A stretch of 64,000 nucleotides of DNA from Photorhabdus thracensis (GTDB lineage Bacteria > Pseudomonadota > Gammaproteobacteria > Enterobacterales > Enterobacteriaceae), in the NCBI RefSeq assembly GCF_001010285.1, contig NZ_CP011104.1, forward strand, positions 310,001 to 374,000. Direction: 5' to 3'. The notes below the pieces were generated by a model, which was given only the letters and a program-made list of their open reading frames with translations, ran no database searches and was not told where the DNA came from. How positions within the stretch are numbered: position 1 is the first letter of the stretch; each line of letters starts with the position of its first letter. Below are positions 20,887 to 29,161 of the stretch, in pieces. Both the position numbers and the translations under genes were made by a program.

Positions 20887-20955
20887 TTACAAAAGACAAT
20901 TATTCATTCCATTTTGGAAGAAACATTTAGCAATATTATCTCTCACATCATCACC
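20887..20955 (-). pseudogene. 3' fragment of a Doc-like toxin gene
   Basis: The last 22 codons (TGDDVRDNIAKCFFQNGMNN) and stop of the Doc-like gene at 28471-28734 are present here without the rest. The fragment came along with the duplicated T6SS module and marks its right edge. The sequence to its right (20956-21045) is unrelated to the Doc gene. Confidence 0.8.
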
Positions 20956-21045
20956 CGTGTAGTTATCACGCATGCGGCTAAACCCAAGCAAATGGATAAA
21001 AATGGCTCCATTTATTTTACATTTACCTAACCTGCTATAATTATT

Positions 21046-21075
21046 TGAAAATGAAAATGAAAATGAAAATGAAAA
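21046..21075. repeat. Hexanucleotide tandem repeat (TGAAAA)5
   Basis: Five perfect TGAAAA units followed by TGAAG, in the 145-base spacer that joins the two T6SS module copies. A stretch of this kind can vary in number by slippage. Confidence 0.9.
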
Positions 21076-21100
21076 TGAAGAAGTATTAAAGTTTTTTGCT

Positions 21101-21603
21101 TTTATATCAAGGGCGGATTTAACTGAGTAAATACAACTTCTTAGCAGGGGATTTAATGACATTTAATCGGAAATTATTAACCGTTAAAAGAGAGCTGAAA
21201 AGAAATCCATGCGTAAAAAATATTATCCGAATAGACGGGTATTTAAGTGCTTTCTCACCGGTTATTTTATGAATAAAACCCTAAAGATAATGCAATAAAA
21301 AAGGGATAAAACGGTTAATCTGGCAGGATTTAAGTTCTGAAACAGGAGGTGATTATCGGAAAAACAGAAAGAGGTGTTTTTATATTATCAGGTTATTTAT
21401 TTGCTGATTTATGAAGAAAAAACAAAGGGGGATGACTTATTAAAACTGCGGGTAAGACAGCGTCAGTAAAGATAAACAGTGGGTATGATGAGTATTCGTT
21501 AGACGTAAAACATGATAAGCCAATGATGATTAAACTTAATAAAAAGCAGGCGTTAAAAGGGGTAAAAAAACGGTTAAAACTTTATACCGATTAACATTAT
21601 CAG
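21101..21603 (+). mobile_element. Decayed IS30-family element (right copy)
   Basis: Same degraded transposase remnants as at 13508-14010, identical from about 21170 onward. Its presence in both copies shows that the element had decayed before the module duplicated. Confidence 0.7.
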
Positions 21604-21685
21604 TTAAAAAAATGAATGTTAATCACAGCTTAAAACCTGCCTTAGTTTTGTGGGTATTTCAATTAAGGGCCCTGGAGTTTGATAT

Positions 21686-21958
21686 TTATGACCGGACCTT
21701 TAATCGACAAGCTCCAGTCTGGCAACCACACTTAACAAGGTGTCCCTCCAGTGCGACGGGTATTCCCTGTATATTGAATAAGTTGGAGCCTTCCGCAATA
21801 GCGCCAGTTTGTTTACAGGCGGGACAAAATACCGGGTCACCTTTACGGGCAACCTCCAATTGTTGATTTACCAAACCGGAACCATTAAGAACATTTCCGC
21901 CGGTTGTTGTGGTATCACCTTTAAGGATAATTTTTTTTCTTTCCACTACACTTCGCAT
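21686..21958 (-). CDS. PAAR-domain protein (T6SS spike tip), right copy
   Basis: A 90-residue PAAR protein with the same sequence as 14093-14365: GDPVFCPAC, GIPVALEGH and VKCGCQTG supply the metal-binding Cys/His set. It would cap the intact VgrG encoded at 25669-27783. It is the last gene of the module, and its start is coupled to the preceding immunity gene through GGAG four codons' length upstream of the ATG at 21958. It has no toxin extension. Confidence 0.9.
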   Translation of the reverse strand: MRSVVERKKIILKGDTTTTGGNVLNGSGLVNQQLEVARKGDPVFCPACKQTGAIAEGSNLFNIQGIPVALEGHLVKCGCQTGACRLKVRS

Positions 21959-21961
21959 TAT

Positions 21962-23107
21962 TTACTCCGTTATATTTTCCGCTTCTCGTATTAAATGCCA
22001 GATTGTTGTGCCCGACTCCGCGCCCTGAATATCAAAAGCCATCGCGCCCTGAGCAAAGAAATACTGCTTGTCAGGGATGCTGTCGGTTCGCCAGAATCCG
22101 CTGACAAGAGCCGGATGGCCTCCCTTCAAAGGGGTCACATGCAGAGGGCCACGGTCGTAGCGGGCATACCAGGCCAGGGTGGAAGTCTCATCAAAATGAC
22201 CGGCACCATAAAAGTGAAGAGAATGACCTTCACGGGGGATCACCCGTATCGGACGTATCAGCTGGTTAATGGCAAAATAACTCTCCGGCACGCTGCCCGG
22301 CAGTGGTGTCAAGTCCGGGTATTGACCGGCCCGGATAATCAGACCATCCCGGTAGGGACTAATCACCACATCCGTGTAGCGTGCCAGCATTGTGCGTATC
22401 CAGTATTCCCCACCCAGTCGTCCTACAAAGCGTTTGGACAGTAGGGTGATCCAGTTAATGCCCCGGATGGAATGTCCATACTGTAATACCGCGGTATGAA
22501 CCGCAGAATTGACTTGCAGAGAGGGGTAACGTTGCGCTAGCTGGTACTCTAAGGGAAAGTAGTCATGATAATCTCTGGGGATGACCAGGCTGTAGCCACA
22601 ATCTCCACTGTCCGGTTCGAGTTGTTCGCACAGAAAATCCAGCCAGGCCATAAATTTGGTCATGCCGTCTTGCTCTTTCAGATAATCCCAAGGAAGTGTC
22701 AGGCTTAGGTAAGAGCTACTATTATCACCATCAGCTTCATCGGAATCCAGATAATGCATCAGATAGCGAGGGGCTTCATAGAGATTTTTAGCGTCACTAA
22801 CATCCCAACTAGAGGGCTGGTTTTTTTTCTGATTAAGAATGCCTTCTTCCACTTTGGCAATATTTTCTGGGGAATATTTTTTTAACCCCTTTAGTTCATG
22901 AGTATGAAAACGTAGGTGAGTGCCAAACTCTTCGCGAAAGCGGCGATAACAGGCCAGAATACGTTGCTTTTTCTCCTGCGTGTAACCCTGTTTAAAAAAC
23001 AGGGTAATTGAGATACCCAGACGGGAAACAGTCAGCCCATCACTATTGGTAAAAGTAAAATCGGCCAGTTGTGATTTTAGCCGGGAAAAATAATCCGAAG
23101 TTTCCAT
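21962..23107 (-). CDS. DUF3396-type immunity protein, second of pair (right module)
   Basis: A 381-residue DUF3396-type immunity protein, start METSDYFSRL at 23107 (GGAGAG upstream; an in-frame ATG at 23122 is a poorer choice). Its C-terminal third is identical to that of 14369-15514, ending WHLIREAENITE, but the middle (HTAVLQYGHS, YWIRTMLARYTDV) is like its module neighbour 23144-24289. It is presumably cytoplasmic and directed at the VRR-NUC effector. Having two immunity genes per effector could widen protection or mark a captured older specificity. Confidence 0.85.
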   Translation of the reverse strand: METSDYFSRLKSQLADFTFTNSDGLTVSRLGISITLFFKQGYTQEKKQRILACYRRFREEFGTHLRFHTHELKGLKKYSPENIAKVEEGILNQKKNQPSSWDVSDAKNLYEAPRYLMHYLDSDEADGDNSSSYLSLTLPWDYLKEQDGMTKFMAWLDFLCEQLEPDSGDCGYSLVIPRDYHDYFPLEYQLAQRYPSLQVNSAVHTAVLQYGHSIRGINWITLLSKRFVGRLGGEYWIRTMLARYTDVVISPYRDGLIIRAGQYPDLTPLPGSVPESYFAINQLIRPIRVIPREGHSLHFYGAGHFDETSTLAWYARYDRGPLHVTPLKGGHPALVSGFWRTDSIPDKQYFFAQGAMAFDIQGAESGTTIWHLIREAENITE

Positions 23108-23143
23108 ATTCTCTCCGTTCATGATGAGGCAGTGGATAATCTG

Positions 23144-24289
23144 TTATTCCCACATATTTTTCCCTTCCCGTATCAGGTGCCAGAGCGTGGTGCCCGACTC
23201 CGCACCCTGAATATCAAAAGCCATCGCGCCCTGAGCAAAGAAATACTGCTTGCCAGGGATGCTGTCGGTTCGCCAGAATCCGCTGACAAGAGCCGGATGG
23301 CTTCCCTTCAACGGGGTCACGTGCAGAGGCCCACGGTCATAGCGGGCATACCAGGCCAGGGTGGAAGCTGTAGTAAAATGACCGGCCCCATAAAAATGCA
23401 AAGAATGACCTTCACGGGGGATCACCCGTATCGGACGTATCAGTTGGTTAATGGCAAAATAACTCTCCGGCACGCTGCCCGGCAGCGGTGTCAGATCTGG
23501 GTATTGACCGGCCCGGATAATCAGACCATCCCGGTAGGGACTAATCACCACATCCGGGTAGCGGGCCAGCATTGTGCGTATCCAGTATTCCCCACCCAGT
23601 CGCCCTACAAAGCGTTTGGACAGTAGGGTGATCCAATTAATGCCCCGGATGGAATGTTCATACTGTAATACCGCGGTATGAACCGCAGAATTGACTTGCA
23701 GAGAGGGATAACGTTGCGCTAACTGGTACTCTAAGGGAAAATAGTCATGGTAATCTTTTGGCATGACCAGACAGTAACCACAGTCCCCACTGTCCGGTTC
23801 GAGCTGTTCACACAGAAACTCCAGCCAGGCCATAAATTTGGTCATGCCGTCTTCTTCTTTCAGATAATCCCAGGGCAGTACCAGACTCAGGTAGGAGCTA
23901 CTATCGTCTCCATCATCCTCATCGGAATCCAGGTAATGCATCAGATAGTGGGGAGCTTCATAGATGTTTTTAGCGTCACTGATATCCCAGGTAGACAGCT
24001 GGTTTTTTTTCTGATTAAGAATACCCTCTTCCACTTTGGCTATATTTTCTGGTGAATATTTTTTTAGCCCTTTCAGTGAATGGCGGTGAAAACGCAGGTG
24101 AGTACCAAATTCTTCCCGAAAGCGGCGATAACAGGACAGAATGCGCTGTTTTTTCTCCTGGGTATAACCCTGTTTAAAAAACAGGGTAATTGAGATACCC
24201 AGACGGGAAACAGTCAGCCCATCACCATTGAGGAAGGTAAATGCGGCCAGTTGTGATCTCAACTGGGAAAAATAATCCAAGGTCTTCAT
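23144..24289 (-). CDS. DUF3396-type immunity protein, first of pair (right module)
   Basis: A 381-residue DUF3396-type protein directly downstream of the right-hand VRR-NUC effector (15-base gap), so the best candidate for its cognate antidote. Start is MKTLDYFSQL with GGAG upstream. The acidic loop near residues 125-135 (DSDEDDGDDSSS) differs among all four paralogues in the window and may contribute to specificity. The ending, IREGKNMWE, groups it with 15551-16696 as the first-position type. Confidence 0.86.
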   Translation of the reverse strand: MKTLDYFSQLRSQLAAFTFLNGDGLTVSRLGISITLFFKQGYTQEKKQRILSCYRRFREEFGTHLRFHRHSLKGLKKYSPENIAKVEEGILNQKKNQLSTWDISDAKNIYEAPHYLMHYLDSDEDDGDDSSSYLSLVLPWDYLKEEDGMTKFMAWLEFLCEQLEPDSGDCGYCLVMPKDYHDYFPLEYQLAQRYPSLQVNSAVHTAVLQYEHSIRGINWITLLSKRFVGRLGGEYWIRTMLARYPDVVISPYRDGLIIRAGQYPDLTPLPGSVPESYFAINQLIRPIRVIPREGHSLHFYGAGHFTTASTLAWYARYDRGPLHVTPLKGSHPALVSGFWRTDSIPGKQYFFAQGAMAFDIQGAESGTTLWHLIREGKNMWE

Positions 24290-24304
24290 ATTTCTCTCCT
24301 TTCA

Positions 24305-25666
24305 TTATGAGGCGGTGGCGAATGTCACACTCGCCAATATTGCCAGGACAGCCGCTAATGCTGCGGCGCTGACTGCTGCTGCGGCAGCTAAAATTTCCAC
24401 CAGTGCAATCAGCGCGGCAGCGACGGCAAGGGTGACGAGGATAACAACGGCAACTTCGGCAACAATCACAACCACTTCCAGCATGCCTTCCCCCACTTCT
24501 TTCAATATTTGCATCCAGCTAATGTTTTTCAGCTCCTCCAGGGTGATATCTGAGCCCTGTTGCACAGTTTGCCACCGGGCTTTTATCTCACTCTCCGTCC
24601 AGGTCACGATTTTCCCGGTTTGTTCATTAACCCAGGAAAACGCGTAGCTGACTTGATGAGTGACCGGATCAATAATCTCTTCGCACACCCACTTTCCGGT
24701 TTTACTAAACCATTCTCCAAACTGAGCAAGGAGCTCCCGGGTACTGTCGCGGACATAATTCAACCCATTTTCGGCCAGACCAGACACCTCTTGTCCGAGG
24801 ATAACCCAGTCTTCATAGCTGGGTAAAAAAGACCAGGGAGAAGTGCTGACCAGCGGGAGTTTTTTTGTCAGCGGCTGATGAATGGTCCCCGGCACACCCT
24901 CTTCGGGAGGCGTGGGGGGAGGTAAAGTATCATCAGGCGGTGAACCAGGTGGCAGCGGGGCCAGCGGTATCGGATTTTTATAGTGTTGGGAACCAGGTTG
25001 ATAAAGTCTTCGCCACGCTTCATCATACTGTTTTTGTTCTTCTGTGCGGCTATCATCGACACGTAGCACACCAAAGCGTTCTTCTGTCGCAATTAGCATA
25101 TAATCCCGTTCCTGCTCTCTACTTAGATCATCCCCCGGAAATTTCACCTCAATCAACATTTTTAGATTATCGGGGTGCACAGAACCATCGAAGTAGGTGG
25201 CATTTCTGCCCGGCCAGCGGAGAGTCTCATCTTTAACCAGAATAATATCGGGGCGGCGAATACGTTTAACACCAAATTTCTCCGCGTCTTCGGCAGAAGG
25301 CCGGGCAAACGGATTACTGGATTGTGGTAAGTTATCACCATAACGCTGTTTCGATATTTGACTGGTTGCCAGCATAGGCAGAGGAACGTCTTTAGCCGCT
25401 CTGATAGCAAACACCACTTCCGCTTTATAGGGCCACAGGAAGTCATGTTTAAGCTCCTCAACCTTAATCAACCCGCTCATAATGACTTGATTAAGAAAGC
25501 GAATAGCCCCCAGCTTGGTGATAATCATTGCCGGCAGACGCAGCGCATATTCGGCTTTTTTCGCCAGGTAGCAGGGATCTTCATCGGCGGGAAAGACCCC
25601 GATTTCCATCGTGCAGGTGATTGATGTGACGGCCGGGCACATCTTGCCGCTGTTGGATATTGCCAT
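24305..25666 (-). CDS. VRR-NUC nuclease effector of the T6SS (TseV-like), right copy
   Basis: A 453-residue effector, paralogue of 16712-18070. The PD-(D/E)xK core is complete: RRPD near residue 140 and LIEVK near 172-175. Around the core, differences cluster (DDLSREQERDYMLIATEERFGVLRV here against DSLSKGQQTDYIQIATEDRFGVMRV), and another cluster lies near residues 315-335; the last 110 residues are nearly unchanged. This fits selection on the surface seen by the immunity protein. The gene begins two bases after the vgrG stop, so VgrG, effector and immunity are one transcript. The C-terminal 60 residues are hydrophobic and could insert in a membrane or bind a chaperone; neither is shown. Confidence 0.85.
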   Translation of the reverse strand: MAISNSGKMCPAVTSITCTMEIGVFPADEDPCYLAKKAEYALRLPAMIITKLGAIRFLNQVIMSGLIKVEELKHDFLWPYKAEVVFAIRAAKDVPLPMLATSQISKQRYGDNLPQSSNPFARPSAEDAEKFGVKRIRRPDIILVKDETLRWPGRNATYFDGSVHPDNLKMLIEVKFPGDDLSREQERDYMLIATEERFGVLRVDDSRTEEQKQYDEAWRRLYQPGSQHYKNPIPLAPLPPGSPPDDTLPPPTPPEEGVPGTIHQPLTKKLPLVSTSPWSFLPSYEDWVILGQEVSGLAENGLNYVRDSTRELLAQFGEWFSKTGKWVCEEIIDPVTHQVSYAFSWVNEQTGKIVTWTESEIKARWQTVQQGSDITLEELKNISWMQILKEVGEGMLEVVVIVAEVAVVILVTLAVAAALIALVEILAAAAAVSAAALAAVLAILASVTFATAS

Positions 25667-25668
25667 AC

Positions 25669-27783
25669 TTACTCCTCCATAAATTCCATCACATACTCTA
25701 CGGGCGCGTTATCACTGACCTCGTATACGGTTTTCTTCGGCTTGGGTGTTGCTTGCGGTGAACGCAGTTGCAGATTTTCCTCTGCCGCACTCTGCACAGT
25801 TAGGGTTCTGCCCAGCGCGTCAGTTTTACCCGGGATGACCTGACCATCGCCGGTGGTGATGGTGTAGGGGACATTCACCAGCGGCTTATCGCTTTGCTCA
25901 CTCAGCAGGGTATAGCGGGCTGAATAATCAAACAGCGCACCGGCGGATTTCTTGCCGGTGATGTGGTCGGTCATAGTGATGCTGACGCCCTCAATACGGA
26001 TATTCCCCATGGGATCAATGACTATCTGTCCGCCTGCGTTCCCAATGGTGATTTGCCCGCGGTCAGAGTGCAGCGAGATATGTTTACCCACGGTAATTTG
26101 CTGGTTATCGGCGACGTTCAATTGATGGCTTTTACCAATGGAAATGGCTTGCTGACCTTTAATAGTCACCGTTTGATTTTGACCGACTTCCAGCGTCTGG
26201 AAGCCCTGCACGGCTTCGTCATCATCGTTTTTAATTATCGCAGTGCGGTTATGCTCAACGTCTGTTTGCTGGTCATGGCCTATCTGCGTGGTTTTATCCC
26301 AGAGAACCTGGGTATTCATATTCCGCTGAGCATGAATAAACACTTCCTCGCTGCCTTTGGCATCCTCAAAGCGCAGCTCATTAAATCCCTGGCCCCGGTG
26401 GGTGCGGGTTTTAAAGGTGGTTCGGGTTTTCTCCGCCGGTAAATCAAGCGGCGGGCGGTTGAGGCCGTTGTAGGTACAGCCCGTCACAATCGGGCGGTCA
26501 ATATCACCATTCAGATAGCTGACTATCACCTCCTGCCCGACGCGGGGTATCGCCATAAAACCGAAACCGTTGCCGTTCCAGCCCTGTGCGACCCGTACCC
26601 AGCAGGAAGCAAGGTCGTCCGCTTCATCGTAACGGTTCCAATGGAAGTGGATACGTATCTCGCCGTGTTTGTTAACATAAATCTCTTCGCTGCCCGCCCC
26701 GACCACCGTAGCGACTTCATCACCGTCCGCCAGCGGTTTGTAGCGGTAAGGTGGCCGCCAGTCCTGTCGCCCTGGAATAAAGGTGACATCGTTTGTCAGT
26801 GTTGTTCCTTCGCCACCGTCGTTTGAGGCGATAGGTTGCCGCCCATAATGAGTGACAGACAACACCTGCCAGCGGTCATTCATCGTTTCTATTGGATGGG
26901 ATTGCAGCGTAAAAATTCTACCCGGACGAAGCCGGATACAGTTGGTTTGGGCTGTGCCGACTTTGCTGTAGTTTTGTAACTGCTCTAACCGCAGTTGGGT
27001 AAACGGTTTTCCTTCCGCATCCCACTGAAAACGCCCGTAGCTTTCAAATACCGAACCGTACCCACGATTGTCGGCTGTCTTCCGGTGTTCGAGCGAATAT
27101 TTGGGGTTAAGAAAGTTATAGTCTTTCTGGACAGTGCCATTCGGGCACAGGTATTCGCCATAGCTCCACTGGTATGCCGTGGTATCGGTATCGTCCGTTT
27201 CAGGATGCGTATTGTAAGTAAGATCGATATCCGCCCGCATGCCCAGGCGGCAATCACAGAACAACATCTGTACTTCATCAAACCAGAAAGCAATGCCCTC
27301 TTCCGCCGCCAGCCGGCACCAGAAGTCATAGTCTGATTCCCGTTTTTGCGTGGTGTATTCCCGTTCAGCATGGCGTTTATAGGGCGTATCACGGACAAAT
27401 AAAATACGATGCTCTTTAAGCAATTGCGCCAGGATTTCCGGTACAGATTGTCGATGGAAGATACGGCTATTCTGATTCAGCGTCATTAGCCACATGGGAG
27501 GGCGAATGGTGAAGGTATAAAAAGTACGACGGCCATCGGTATTACCCTGTTCAGCGCCGGCGATTAAACCATTAATGGTGCGTTCGGTAACGCCATTACG
27601 GGTAATGGTCAATGATGCACTGCTCCCTAATTGGTCATTCAAAGGAATATCATCACGTGAGCTAACCCCCTTTAACGTCAGGCTATAAAGCTGTGACAGC
27701 TCTTCCTGCAAGGTAAATTGCGATACCTGAAAGGTTGTTTGGGGCAATGCGCCAATTTGGCAGGTGAAAACTAATCCATCCAT
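25669..27783 (-). CDS. vgrG: VgrG, type VI secretion spike protein (intact copy)
   Basis: A 704-residue VgrG/TssI. The trimer forms the needle at the tip of the T6SS tube and carries effectors. The gp27-like base covers residues about 1-330 (start MDGLVFTCQ). The gp5/OB core about 345-475 contains NKHGEIRIHFHWNRYDE, SCWVRVAQGW and PRVGQEVIVSYLNGDIDRPIVTG. The beta-helical needle follows (residues about 480-600, repeated QTVTIKG/ITVGKHI strands). Residues about 605-704 form a C-terminal extension (VPYTITTGDGQVIPGKTDALGRT) of the transthyretin-like kind that often docks cargo. No other T6SS structural genes are in the window, so this is an orphan vgrG island depending on a main cluster elsewhere. 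A CRP-like palindrome lies about 330 bases upstream. Confidence 0.95.
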   Translation of the reverse strand: MDGLVFTCQIGALPQTTFQVSQFTLQEELSQLYSLTLKGVSSRDDIPLNDQLGSSASLTITRNGVTERTINGLIAGAEQGNTDGRRTFYTFTIRPPMWLMTLNQNSRIFHRQSVPEILAQLLKEHRILFVRDTPYKRHAEREYTTQKRESDYDFWCRLAAEEGIAFWFDEVQMLFCDCRLGMRADIDLTYNTHPETDDTDTTAYQWSYGEYLCPNGTVQKDYNFLNPKYSLEHRKTADNRGYGSVFESYGRFQWDAEGKPFTQLRLEQLQNYSKVGTAQTNCIRLRPGRIFTLQSHPIETMNDRWQVLSVTHYGRQPIASNDGGEGTTLTNDVTFIPGRQDWRPPYRYKPLADGDEVATVVGAGSEEIYVNKHGEIRIHFHWNRYDEADDLASCWVRVAQGWNGNGFGFMAIPRVGQEVIVSYLNGDIDRPIVTGCTYNGLNRPPLDLPAEKTRTTFKTRTHRGQGFNELRFEDAKGSEEVFIHAQRNMNTQVLWDKTTQIGHDQQTDVEHNRTAIIKNDDDEAVQGFQTLEVGQNQTVTIKGQQAISIGKSHQLNVADNQQITVGKHISLHSDRGQITIGNAGGQIVIDPMGNIRIEGVSITMTDHITGKKSAGALFDYSARYTLLSEQSDKPLVNVPYTITTGDGQVIPGKTDALGRTLTVQSAAEENLQLRSPQATPKPKKTVYEVSDNAPVEYVMEFMEE

Positions 27784-28470
27784 ATTTGAAACCTTACATA
27801 ATTGAACCTTAATCCTGAAACGGAGATAACGCCAGAGGCCATTAAACGAATAATCACGTAAATAGCGCCATACAGCGCTTCTTCATATTACCGAGCCGGT
27901 GTTTCAACCTTATGGCTCTGAATAAAAAAATAGTTCCAGCCTGTTCCGCAGTAAAAAAATGAAAGCGGAGAACACTCGTCACTTAATACGTGGCGTTTGA
28001 GAGAACAATAAACCGTTTCCAGCTGAGTAGTGTGGAAATAAATAACAGGGAATTTCGTCCTCTGAATTTTATGACCACAAGATCACGATATTTATCATAT
28101 AAACATGACAAGAATGTGATTAATATCACATAAAATGGCTAATTAATCGCTATCCATCGTGCGGAATGAATAAAAATCGCCGTAAATTTTTGCTTAATTC
28201 GGGGGAAATCTAAAACCTCAAAAGCGTCAGGATATCAATCAGGTGTATTTGGGCTGACGATATATGCTTTGAGTGTTTCTATTTTAATTTACTGACCGTA
28301 TTGACGTAAGCTGCGTAGGGATTTCTAACACTCTATTTAGTTCTTCACAATAGATGATTTCTGTATTTAGACTGACTCAATAACAGAAAAAGCAGTATTC
28401 ATTATTTCCTCACGGGTTTATCAATATCAATTCTTTGTTAATTACCCAGTGAAAAAAAATAGACAACTAA
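27784..28470. other. Upstream region of the intact vgrG
   Basis: About 690 bases without a supported gene, between vgrG and the 3' end of the Doc-like gene. It contains the CRP-like palindrome at 28115-28130 and presumably the promoter of the T6SS module. Confidence 0.6.
28115..28130. promoter_or_regulatory. CRP-like site upstream of intact vgrG
   Basis: TGTGATTAATATCACA, same palindrome as at 20531-20546. On the minus strand a TTGTCA lies just downstream and AT-rich TAAATAT words follow, consistent with a CRP-activated promoter reading into vgrG; the start point is not determined. Confidence 0.55.
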
Positions 28471-28734
28471 TTACAAAAAACAATTATTCATTCCATTTTG
28501 GAAGAAACATTTAGCAATATTATCTCTCACATCATCACCAGTTTCCGCTAATACGGTTAGCTCCACCAGTTCCGGCGCTAAGTCGGTCAATGCTTCATAT
28601 TCACACAATGCTTGAATACGATACAAAACAGCATCAACTCGACCAATATCTACAACACCATGCAGGCCACCGTATCGATCAATTAACTCTTCTCTGATAT
28701 AACAAATCTTATCAAGAGAAATATGGAAAATCAT
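28471..28734 (-). pseudogene. Doc-like (death-on-curing) toxin with internal deletion
   Basis: An 87-residue reading frame overlapping the Phd-like antitoxin by four bases. The N-terminus (MIFHISLDKICYIREELIDRYGGLHGVVDIGRVDAVLYRIQ) is typical of Doc/Fic toxins that modify EF-Tu, and the end (APELVELTVLAETGDDVRDNIAKCF) resembles the Doc C-terminus. Family members are about 125 residues and carry HxFxDxNKRT between these parts; here that motif is absent and the two ends are joined near residue 53. I read this as an in-frame internal deletion of about 40 residues, which would abolish catalysis. The frame remains open, so a short protein may still be made and could still bind the antitoxin. Confidence 0.7.
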
Positions 28735-28952
28735 CGGTCGCTCAATTCCCTAAGTTCAGCATCAAATTCGTCAAATATTGCCGTTACGTCCTGCTTTAAT
28801 TTATTGGCCGCAAACTCACGATATTCAGCCTCCGAAATGAGTACCGCCTTACCAAATGACTTATGGCGAATGATCACTGGCTCACCGCCAACCGCGGTTT
28901 TGTGAACATCGGACAGTTTTGCCCTCGCATCCGTGAAGTTGATAATTTTCAT
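28731..28952 (-). CDS. Phd/YefM-type antitoxin
   Basis: A 73-residue antitoxin of the Phd/YefM family. The N-terminal fold (MKIINFTDARAKLSDVHKTAVGGEPVIIRHKSFGKAVLISEAEYREF) binds DNA as a dimer; residues about 50-73 are the acidic helix that neutralises the toxin. The start ATG lies just left of two TGTACA words (28962-28980), probable operator half-sites. The four-base overlap with the Doc-like gene gives translational coupling. With the toxin apparently inactivated, this may be a free antitoxin that can silence related Doc toxins. Confidence 0.9.
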   Translation of the reverse strand: MKIINFTDARAKLSDVHKTAVGGEPVIIRHKSFGKAVLISEAEYREFAANKLKQDVTAIFDEFDAELRELSDR

Positions 28953-28961
28953 AGAATCACC

Positions 28962-28987
28962 TGTACAGTTGAAATGTACACACTATA
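28962..28987 (-). promoter_or_regulatory. Probable phd promoter and operator
   Basis: Two TGTACA palindromes at 28962-28967 and 28975-28980 are 13 bases apart and directly follow a TATAGT -10 word (complement of 28982-28987) for leftward transcription. Autorepression by the antitoxin is inferred from the family. Confidence 0.5.
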
Positions 28988-29052
28988 GCACAAGCAAAAA
29001 TAAACTGAATGCACTCAATGTAGACACGGCAATGACCATGAACGGGAAATTC

Positions 29053-29120
29053 AATAGCATACTCAACAACAACTTATTTCTGTTGTTTCAACAATATGGT
29101 TGTTCTTTAAGTATGCTATT
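29053..29120. repeat. Long inverted repeat downstream of rtxA
   Basis: AATAGCATACT (29053-29063) pairs perfectly with AGTATGCTATT (29110-29120). The 46-base interior is rich in CAACAA/TTGTTG words that can pair again. It lies between the rtxA stop and the phd gene. There is no T-run immediately after the stem on the rtxA-coding strand, so terminator function is only possible, not shown. Confidence 0.6.
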
Positions 29121-29161
29121 TACTCTTACAACAACTTTTTTACTTACTTATAGCAAATTAA

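Larger units (their letters stand above)
13508..20955. repeat. T6SS cargo module, left copy of a tandem duplication
   Basis: This roughly 7.45-kb unit recurs at 21101-28539 with offsets between 7,584 and 7,597. It carries, from right to left, vgrG, VRR-NUC effector, two immunity genes, PAAR and a decayed IS30 element. Similarity at the right edge breaks after ATCATCACC (20955), inside a 22-codon fragment of the Doc gene. The PAAR ends are essentially identical, while the immunity and effector centres differ more. Confidence 0.92.
21101..28539. repeat. T6SS cargo module, right copy of a tandem duplication
   Basis: Partner of 13508-20955. Its right end continues without a break into the full Doc-like gene and the Phd gene, so this copy appears to sit in the original context and the left one to be the derived duplicate. 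Confidence 0.92.

Noticed and set aside
20887-21162. A 91-residue minus-strand frame with FSFSFSFSF
   Set aside because: It is a chance fusion of a Doc 3' fragment, the TGAAAA repeat and the IS30 remnant edge.
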